A DNA stretch of 64,000 nt from Siphonodentalium dalli. Lineage: Eukaryota; Mollusca; Scaphopoda; Gadilida; Siphonodentaliidae. The position numbers and the translations under genes were made by a program. Numbering within the stretch: the stretch's first letter is position 1; every line of letters begins with the position of its first letter. Shown one piece after another: positions 56,180 to 64,000 of the stretch. The stretch lies in assembly GCA_032622095.1 (NCBI GenBank), contig CP136069.1, positions 186,049,122 through 186,113,121 on the forward strand, read 5' to 3'. A model generated the notes under the pieces. The model did no database searches. It saw nothing but the letters and a program-made list of their open reading frames with translations, and was not told where the DNA came from.

Positions 56180-58800
56180 ACAGTTAACTTAATTAAAATT
56201 AAATGAAAATGCCAATGACACTGTACATAGCTTACCTTGGAGAGGGGATAACTTCATGTATTACAGTCAATGCAGCGATTATGAATGCGGAAAGTTGAAA
56301 TGTGTAAGTAATACTAGATATATATAAAGTAAAATCCAAGATGGCCACTGACAGGCACGATTGTCAACAAAATTCGTAAAAGAAATTGAATGGCTCCAAT
56401 CCAGTCGTCACCCCGAAGATCCATACTTATGATTTTTATTGGCGATCGGATGAATGATGTCGTCTGTGTGCATGCCAAATGATTTAGTCATACAAAGAGT
56501 AAAATCCAAGATGGCCGCTGGTGGCCATGTTTTTCAACGAAATTTGGAAAACAAAAAGTATAGCTCCCATCTAGCGGTCACCCAAAATATCCACATGAAG
56601 TTTGGTAACGATCTGACGAGGGATGTGGTTTTTAAGATGTCGCAAATGATTTAGACATGCAAAGAGTAAAATCCAAAGATGGCTGCCAGCAATGTTTTTC
56701 AACTTAAATTATCCAAATTCGATAGCTCCCAACTAGAGGTGATCCTAACCATGCCTTTAAATTTTCAAAACAATTCTCCAATAAATGCGAGCTGCATGGT
56801 GTGCTGATGGATTCAAATTTGAAATACAAGATGACCGCTGGTGGCCATGTTTTTTAAACATTATTCGGAAAAAATGGCAATCTATCATCTAGAGGTCACA
56901 CCGAAGATCCGTATGACGATTGAGGATGATCGGATGAGGGGTGTGGCCTGTAGGATGTGCCAAATTATTTAGTCATGCAATGAGTAAAATCAATGATGGC
57001 TGCTGGCGGCCATGTTTTTCATTAGAAATTTTTGTTCAAATTCAATAGTTCCGATCCCATCTAGAGGTGATCCCAAACATTCCTTAAATTTTCAAAACAT
57101 TTCGCCAATTAATGTGGGCTGCATGGTGTGCTAATCGATTCAAAACTGCCGATGGATTCAAAAGTGAAATTCAAGATGGCCACTGGTGGCCATGTTTTTC
57201 AACACATATATAAGAGAATGCACTGGAACAAGATCTTTAATGTTGCACCAGCGCAACTTCCCATCAAGAAACATTTAAAATAAGAGTGTTTGAGATCATT
57301 AATACAACACATAGCAAGAACATCAGTTTTTTTTCTGTCAAGAGCAAGATCAGTTTGTCCAAATGTCACAAAGTTGAAATTTTGAAATCCAAGATGGCAG
57401 CTGGCGGCCATGTTTTTTTGCTGAATGACCCCAAAATGACTCGTTCCCATCTATAGGTCAATGTCAACAGCTATGACAAATGTTATAATGATATGACCAA
57501 AGGTATGACCTACAGCCCGTGCTAATGGAAATTGTTGACGGACGTCTCCATGCACACATGCATGCACACCCGGATACCAAGCCATGGCAATAGCTCAAAT
57601 TTTACAAGTAAAGTTGAGCTAAAAATGAATAGCCGACACAGTAGTAGTATGTGGGTATCACTACCCCCCCCCCCCCAAAGCTGTGCTATCACCATACATG
57701 TACCAAAGCACAACAAAATCCAATTATTAATGCTCGAGTTACAAGGTGATATGTTATTATGGACACTAATTTCACAAATCAAATGAAAGTGTCAATGACA
57801 CTGTAGCTCAACTTGGAAAGGGAATAATTTCATGTGTTACAGTCAATGCAGTGATTAGGAATGCGGAAAGTTGAAATGTCTAAGTAATACTAGATTATCA
57901 ACATGAATATATATATATAAAAGTAAAATACAAGATGGTTGCTGGCAGCTATATTTTCAAATGAAATTCAAAAATATTTGATAGATTCCATCTAGTAGAT
58001 CAATATCAAGATTAATATGAAGTTTGGTGATGCTCGGCTGAGGGAAGTGGACTGTAGGGTGTGCCAAAGGATTTAGTCATGCAAAGAGTAAAATCCAAGA
58101 TGGCTAACAGCGGATATGTTTTATGGCTGAATGACCCCAAAATGACTCGCTCCCATCTACATGTCAATGTTAACAGCCACGACAAATTCATTATGATCCT
58201 ACCAAAGGTACGACCTGTAGCCCGTGCCAAACAATTTAGTCATGCAAAGAGTAAAATCCAAGATGGCTGCTGGTGGCCATATTTTTTGGCTGAATGACCC
58301 CAAAATGACTCGTTCAAATCTACATGTCAATATTAACATCCATGACAAATTTCATGATGATCAGACGAACAGTAGGACCTGTAACCCGCGCTAATGGATT
58401 GAATTTTGAAATCCAAGATGGCCACTGACGGCCATGTTTTTTTTCTGAATGACCCCAAAATGACTCGTTCCCATCTACATGTCAATGTCAACAACTATGA
58501 CAAATTTTATAAAGATCCGACAAAAGGTACGACCTGTAGCCCGTGCTAAAGGAAATTGTTGACGAATCACACAACACGGACGACAAAGCCATGGCAATAG
58601 CTCAAATGTTTTACAAAGTAAAGTTGAGCTAAAAAGGGCCGTAGCTCTGGTAAAAATTAGTCAACGAAAACCTGTGGTACATGTGTAACCTTTCCCCCAA
58701 CATGTGCTATCACCATGCCAAAGGACAACATAATCTGATAACTAACACCCGAGTTACAAGCTGAAATGTTCAGACAGACAGACAGACCCTTCAACGACAT
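56180..58800 (+). repeat. Field of ~180-bp repeats containing CCAAGATGGC
   Basis: About a dozen degenerate units. Each contains 'agtaaaatccaagatggc', 'cgctggtggccatgtttttc', 'atagctcccatctagaggtc' and 'atttagtcatgcaaagag'. The block near 56,200-56,330 recurs near 57,780-57,900 ('gtcaatgacactgtagctca', 'atgcggaaagttgaaatg'), so the field is itself partly duplicated. A fragment of the common hairpin arm (57,203) interrupts it. It ends in a CAGA tract near 58,770. The core AAGATGGC resembles the YY1-type site (known motif; function here is inference). Confidence 0.75.
57660..57676 (+). repeat. Homopolymer C tract
   Basis: A run of about 14 C following 'cacta'. Similar C runs occur near 10,138, 34,790 and 2,648. 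Confidence 0.8.
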
Positions 58801-59000
58801 GTATATGCCCTGACCTCCTACAGGGATTTATGTCACTTAGTTTTGTACTGTGCTAACCAGTTCCATCGTTTCTGAGTATGATATGCCCATATTAGTGACA
58901 AGAGAACACTGTATGCATCACCAGGTTGGACACTCATTTCATGATTATATTATACCGGCACAAGTAGCCCGGTTGTGTAGCTATTGAGTTGGTTGATGTT

Positions 59001-59461
59001 TTAACCCTTTACCCAACAGAGCGGCCCTGTGCCAGTGCATTCTCGTCGACCATAGGTAGCCTCACATATATAAGAGAATGCATTGGCCTAACAATGCATT
59101 GGCCTAACACATATTAAAAATGATAAAATTGTCAAAGAATGTTTAAAAATATGATAATAATTGTTAAAAAATGTAAGAAAAAATTATAAAATTGTTAAAG
59201 AATGTAAGAAAAAATGGTAAAAAGTGTTAATTTTTTTAGGCCAATGCATTCTCTTATATATGCGAGGCGACCTATGGTCGACTCGCATATATAAGAGAAT
59301 ACATTGGCACAGGGCATAACTGTAACCATCACAATGTGGTCAATGAACCGGTTCCAATGATATCCATATTTGTATGGTGTTATTGAGACAGACCGAAGAT
59401 ATTTTAGGCTGTTGAAGCTTTATTTGGGCGTTTTTGGCCGTTTTGTTGGGTAAAGGGTTAA
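59001..59461. mobile_element. TTAA-flanked piggyBac-type MITE with paired hairpins
   Basis: 'ttaaccctttacccaacaga' at the left and 'tgttgggtaaagggttaa' at the right form terminal inverted repeats including TTAA. Hairpins lie at about 59,033-59,100 (left copy with a deletion in one arm) and 59,239-59,310, facing each other around 'gttaaagaatgtaagaaaaa' repeats. Confidence 0.87.
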
Positions 59462-59639
59462 AGCTGCTACGAGCAACAATTCATATAATTTCAGTTCAGA
59501 GGCACTGATATTATAGAGACTATGTTGCACCTTCAATACTATTACATGTACTTCAGGCAGTGGCTATCAAGATCTTATTCAGTATTTCTGCTAGTCGATA
59601 TTCAAGTCAATAAGCATGTACCAGCAGCAGTGTTCACGC

Positions 59640-59925
59640 TGAGCCGAAAAATCTTTTGTCCAATTTTTTTTGGCCAATTCTAATTTATTTTGGCCAAATT
59701 AAAAAAACTGTGGCCAAATTAAATCCCCATGTTCTGGTCTCACAATTAATGAATATTTTTGTTTTATTTAACATTCTATATAATTATGTCCAAATTTGGC
59801 CAAATTAAAAAAAACTTTGGACAAATTAAATCCTCATGTTCAGATCTCACAATTGATGAATATTTTGTTTTATTTAACATCTAACATTCTATATAATTAT
59901 GTCCATACTTTCAAATAACGTGTCT
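59640..59925 (+). repeat. Tandem duplication of ~130 bp (ggccaaattaaa)
   Basis: 'tggccaaattaaaaaaactg', 'cccatgttctggtctcacaa' and 'attctatataattatgtcca' occur from about 59,690 and again from about 59,800. Confidence 0.8.
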
Positions 59926-60415
59926 AAACTTCTTTAATCCCACCATTATTACTTGACAATATACCACAACCCACCATATATCTACCATTCAGCAATTGCA
60001 TTTGGTGCTGTGTGGTGGCCTATAGCCGCCTATTGTTTGATTGTGCACTGCCCTGAGTTCCTTTTGTTACACATTAAGCTGCATCACCTAATCAATTAAC
60101 AGATTATCATACTATAAATTTGATTCTCATGCCGTTCCCATTACAAAATCAATTTAGATTTCCGATTTTGGGTTAAAAAAAACAACTTTTTTTTGCCATT
60201 TAAAAAATAAATTTGTCATTGGCCAATTTGGCATATGACACTATGAACCCTGACCAGCAGTCCTATACATGGCTACATACATAGAGCATAAACCCATTTT
60301 GAATGCAAAATGTGACATTCACATGTCAACAGTAAACAATTATGACAAAATATTTGCAAATATCATCTCAAGTGCCGTCTGAGCCTTTTACACCAGTCAC
60401 TGGTTAGCAATCACT
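59926..60415. other. Spacer without recognised features
   Basis: I see nothing supportable here beyond AT-rich runs. Confidence 0.4.
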
Positions 60416-60417
60416 GA

Positions 60418-63400
60418 CATACTGCCCAGTCCATTACACAGGGTAGGAACTGCTCCGTGAGGCCGATACCTCTTCACCGACATACTGCCCAGTCCATTAC
60501 ACAGGGTAGGAACTACTCCGTGAGGCCGATACCTCTACCGACATACTGCCCAGTCTATTACACAGGGTAGGAACTACTCCGTGAGGCCGATACCTCTACC
60601 GACATACTGCCCAGTCTATTACACAGGGTAGGAACTACTCCGTGAGGCCGATACCTCTACCGACATACTGCCCAGTCTATTACACAGGGTAGGAGCTGCT
60701 CCGTGAGGCTGATACCTCTTCACCGACATACTGCCCAGTCCATTACACAGGGTAGCAACTGCTCCATGAGGCTGATACCTCTTCACCGACATACTGCCCA
60801 GTCCATTACACAGGGTAGGAACTGCTCCGTGAGGCTGATACCTCTTCACCGACATACTGCCCAGTCTATTACACAGGGTAGCAACTGCTCCGTGAGGCTG
60901 ATACCTCTTCACCGACATACTGCCCAGTCCATTACACAGGGTAGCAACTGCTCCATGAGGCTGATACCTCTTCACTGACATACTGCCCAGTCTATTACAC
61001 AGGGTAGGAACTGCTCCGTGAGGCCGATACCTCTTCACCGACATACTGCCCAGTCCATTACACAGGGTAGGAACGACATACTGCCCAGTCCATTACACAG
61101 GGTAGGAACGACATACTGCCCAGTCCATTACACAGGGTAGGAACTGCTCCGTGAGGCCGATACCTCTTCACCGACATACTGCCCAGTCCATTACACAGGG
61201 TAGGAACTGCTCCGTGAGGCCCATACCTCTTCACCGACATACTGCCCAGTCCATTACACAGGGTAGGAACTGCTCCGTGAGGCTGATACCTCTTCACCGA
61301 CATACTGCCCAGTCCATTACACAGGGTAGGAACTGCTCCGTGAGGCCGATATCTCTTCACCGACATACTGCCCAGTCCATTACACAGGGTAGGAACTGCT
61401 CCATGAGGCCGATACCTCTTCACCGACATACTGCCCAGTCCATTACACAGGGTAGGAACTGCTCCATGAGGCCGATACCTCTTCACCGACATACTGCCCA
61501 GTCCATTACACAGGGTAGCAACTGCTCCGTGAGGCCGATATCTCTTCACCGACATACTGCCCAGTCCATTACACAGGGTAGGAACTGCTCCGTGAGGCCG
61601 ATATCTCTTCACCGACATACTGCCCAGTCCATTACACAGGGTAGCAACTGCTCCGTGAGGCCGATATCTCTTCACCGACATACTGCCCAGTCTATTACAC
61701 AGGGTAGGAACTGCTCCCTGAGGCCGATACCTCTTCACCGACATACTGCCCAGTCTATTACACAGGGTAGGAACGACATACTGCCCAGTCTATTACACAG
61801 GGTAGGAACGACATACTGCCCAGTCTATTACACAGGGTAGGAACGACATACTGCCCAGTCTATTACACAGGGTATGAACGACATACTGCCCAGTCCATTA
61901 CACAGGGTAGGAACTGCTCCATGAGGCCGATACCTCTTCACCGACATACTGCCCAGTCTATTACACAGGGTAGGAACTGCTCCGTGAGGCCGATACCTCT
62001 TCACCGACATACTGCCCAGTCCATTACACAGGGTAGAAACTGCTCCGTGAGGCCGATACCTCTTCACCGACATACTGCCCAGTCTATTACACAGGGTAGG
62101 AACTGCTCCCTGAGGCCGATACCTCTTCACCGACATACTGCCCAGTCCATTACACAGGGTAGAAACGACATACTGCCCAGTCTATTACACAGGGTAGGAA
62201 CGACATACTGCCCAGTCTATCACACAGGGTAGGAACTGCTCCCTGAGGCCGATACCTCTTCACCGACATACTGCCCAGTCTATTACACAGGGTAGGCACG
62301 ACATACTGCCCAGTCTATTACACAGGGTAGGAACTGCTCGCTGAGGCCGATACCTCTTCACCGACATACTGCCCAGTCTATTACACAGGGTAGGAACGAC
62401 ATACTGCCCAGTCTATTACACAGGGTAGGAACGACATACTGCCCAGTCCATTACACAGGGTAGGAACTGCTCCGTGAGGCTGATACCTCTTCACCGACAT
62501 ACTGCCCAGTCCATTACACAGGGTAGGAACGACATACTGCCCAGTCTATTACACAGGGTAGGAACTGCTCCGTGAGGCCGATACCTCTTCACCGACATAC
62601 TGCCCAGTCTATTACACAGGGTAGGAACTGCTCCGTGAGGCCGATATCTCTTCACCGACATACTGCCCAGTCCATTACACAGGGTAGAAACTGCTCCGTG
62701 AGGCCGATACCTCTTCACCGACATACTGCCCAGTCCATTACACAGGGTAGGAACTGCTCCATGAGGCCGATACCTCTTCACCGACATACTGCCCAGTCTA
62801 TTACACAGGGTAGGAACGACATACTGCCCAGTCTATTACACAGGGTAGGAACTGCTCCGTGAGGCCGATACCTCTTCACCGACATACTGCCCAGTCTATT
62901 ACACAGGGTAGGAACGACATACTGCCCAGTCTATTACACAGGGTAGGAATTGCTCCCTGAGGCCGATACCTCTTCACCGACATACTGCCCAGTCCATTAC
63001 ACAGGGTAGGAACTGCTCCGTGAGGCCGATACCTCTTCACCGACATACTGCCCAGTCCATTACACTGGGTAGGAACTGCTCCGTGAGGCTGATACCTCTT
63101 CACCGACATACTGCCCAGTCCATTACACAGGGTAGGAACTGCTCCATGAGGCCGATACCTCTTCACCGACATACTGCCCAGTCCATTACACAGGGTAGGA
63201 ACTGCTCCATGAGGCCGATACCTCTTCACCGACATACTGCCCAGTCCATTACACAGGGTAGGAACTGCTCCGTGAGGCTGATACCTCTTCACCGACATAC
63301 TGCCCAGTCCATTACACAGGGTAGGAACTGCTCCATGAGGCCGATACCTCTTCACCGACATACTGCCCAGTCCATTACACAGGGTAGGAACTGCTCCGTG

Positions 63401-64000
63401 AGGCCGATACCTCTTCACCGACATACTGCCCAGTCTATTACACAGGGTAGGAACTGCTCCGTGAGGCCGATACCTCTTCACCGACATACTGCCCAGTCCA
63501 TTACACAGGGTAGGAACTGCTCCGTGAGGCCGATACCTCTTCACCGACATACTGCCCAGTCCATTACACAGGGTAGGAACTGCTCCATGAGGCCGATACC
63601 TCTTCACCGACATACTGCCCAGTCTATTACACAGGGTAGGAACTGCTCCGTGAGGCCGATACCTCTTCACCGACATACTGCCCAGTCTATTACACAGGGT
63701 AGGAACTGCTCCGTGAGGCCGATACCTCTTCACCGACATACTGCCCAGTCCATTACACAGGGTAGGAACTGCTCCGTGAGGCCGATACCTCTTCACCGAC
63801 ATACTGCCCAGTCCATTACACAGGGTAGGAACTGCTCCATGAGGCCGATACCTCTTCACCGACATACTGCCCAGTCTATTACACAGGGTAGCAACTGCTC
63901 CGTGAGGCCGATACCTCTTCACCGACATACTGCCCAGTCTATTACACAGGGTAGCAACTGCTCCATGAGGCCGATACCTCTTCACCGACATACTGCCCAG
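60418..64000. repeat. 63-bp satellite, 55-60 units, running off the window
   Basis: The unit is 'ctgctccgtgaggccgatac' + 'ctcttcaccgacatactgcc' + 'cagtccattacacagggtag' + 'gaa'. Because 63 is divisible by three it reads open on both strands as a 21-residue repeat: minus MSVKRYRPHGAVPTLCNGLG plus S, and plus MRPIPLHRHTAQSITQGRN. Shorter units occur: 35 bp lacking the 'ctgctcc...cttcac' part (for example 61,741-61,880), and 61 bp lacking two bases near 60,530-60,660. These break the frames. Point variants (tcc/tct attacac, gtgagg/atgagg) are mosaic. I do not regard it as a proven gene. Confidence 0.95.

Noticed and set aside
62876-63991. 371-codon open frame on the minus strand, with similar frames of 141-229 codons at 60,619-61,840
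   Set aside because: They are entirely made of the 63-bp satellite, which is open on both strands because of its length. No unique sequence, start context or splice sites support a gene.

Overview
This is animal (eukaryotic) genomic DNA, most likely from a marine invertebrate. It is AT-rich, gene-poor and full of minisatellites and small foldback transposons. One multi-exon gene dominates it, with GT-AG introns of up to 16 kb. I cannot name the species. The sequence shows no bacterial operon, CRISPR array, rRNA or tRNA that I can support.

The gene lies on the + strand from about 8785 to 54599. By matching exons to the copper type II ascorbate-dependent monooxygenase family (DBH/PHM/MOXD1), I assembled 11 coding exons with consistent phases. 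They encode a protein of about 604 residues, close to vertebrate MOXD1. It has a signal-peptide-like N-terminus, a DOMON domain, the two copper-binding catalytic domains and a short hydrophobic C-terminus. All six expected copper ligands are present: His262, His263 and His327 for the first copper, and His404, His406 and Met479 for the second.

The most unusual observation is that tandem arrays have grown out of this gene's own splice junctions. In exons 2, 5 (both ends), 6, 8 and 10 the repeat unit contains the edge of the exon, the splice site and a little intron. Exon 10 is followed by roughly 48 copies of its last ~50 nt plus donor. Exon 6 is followed by about 31 copies of a 39-bp unit with donor. 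Exon 2 is preceded by about 15 degenerate copies of its acceptor plus first codons. Exon 8 has an in-frame 63-bp duplication of its acceptor and start. The introns therefore hold many decoy splice sites.

Layout. 1-4340: repeats and no recognised gene. 4355-6292: a 142-bp satellite with a trimeric higher-order duplication. 6380-8350: a GC-richer, frameshifted remnant of an element coding for a PolB-like palm and an SF1-type helicase. 8785-54599: the monooxygenase gene, with introns carrying foldback MITEs (TTAA, TA and other target sites), two non-LTR retrotransposon remnants, a possible Helitron end and several minisatellites. 54600-60400: a minisatellite leading into a coding-like but frameshifted segment, then a large 'AAGATGGC' repeat field and a TTAA element. 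60420-64000: a 63-bp satellite that runs off the window and is open on both strands.

A second recurring theme is a ~66-bp hairpin found about 15 times inside elements with different terminal repeats.
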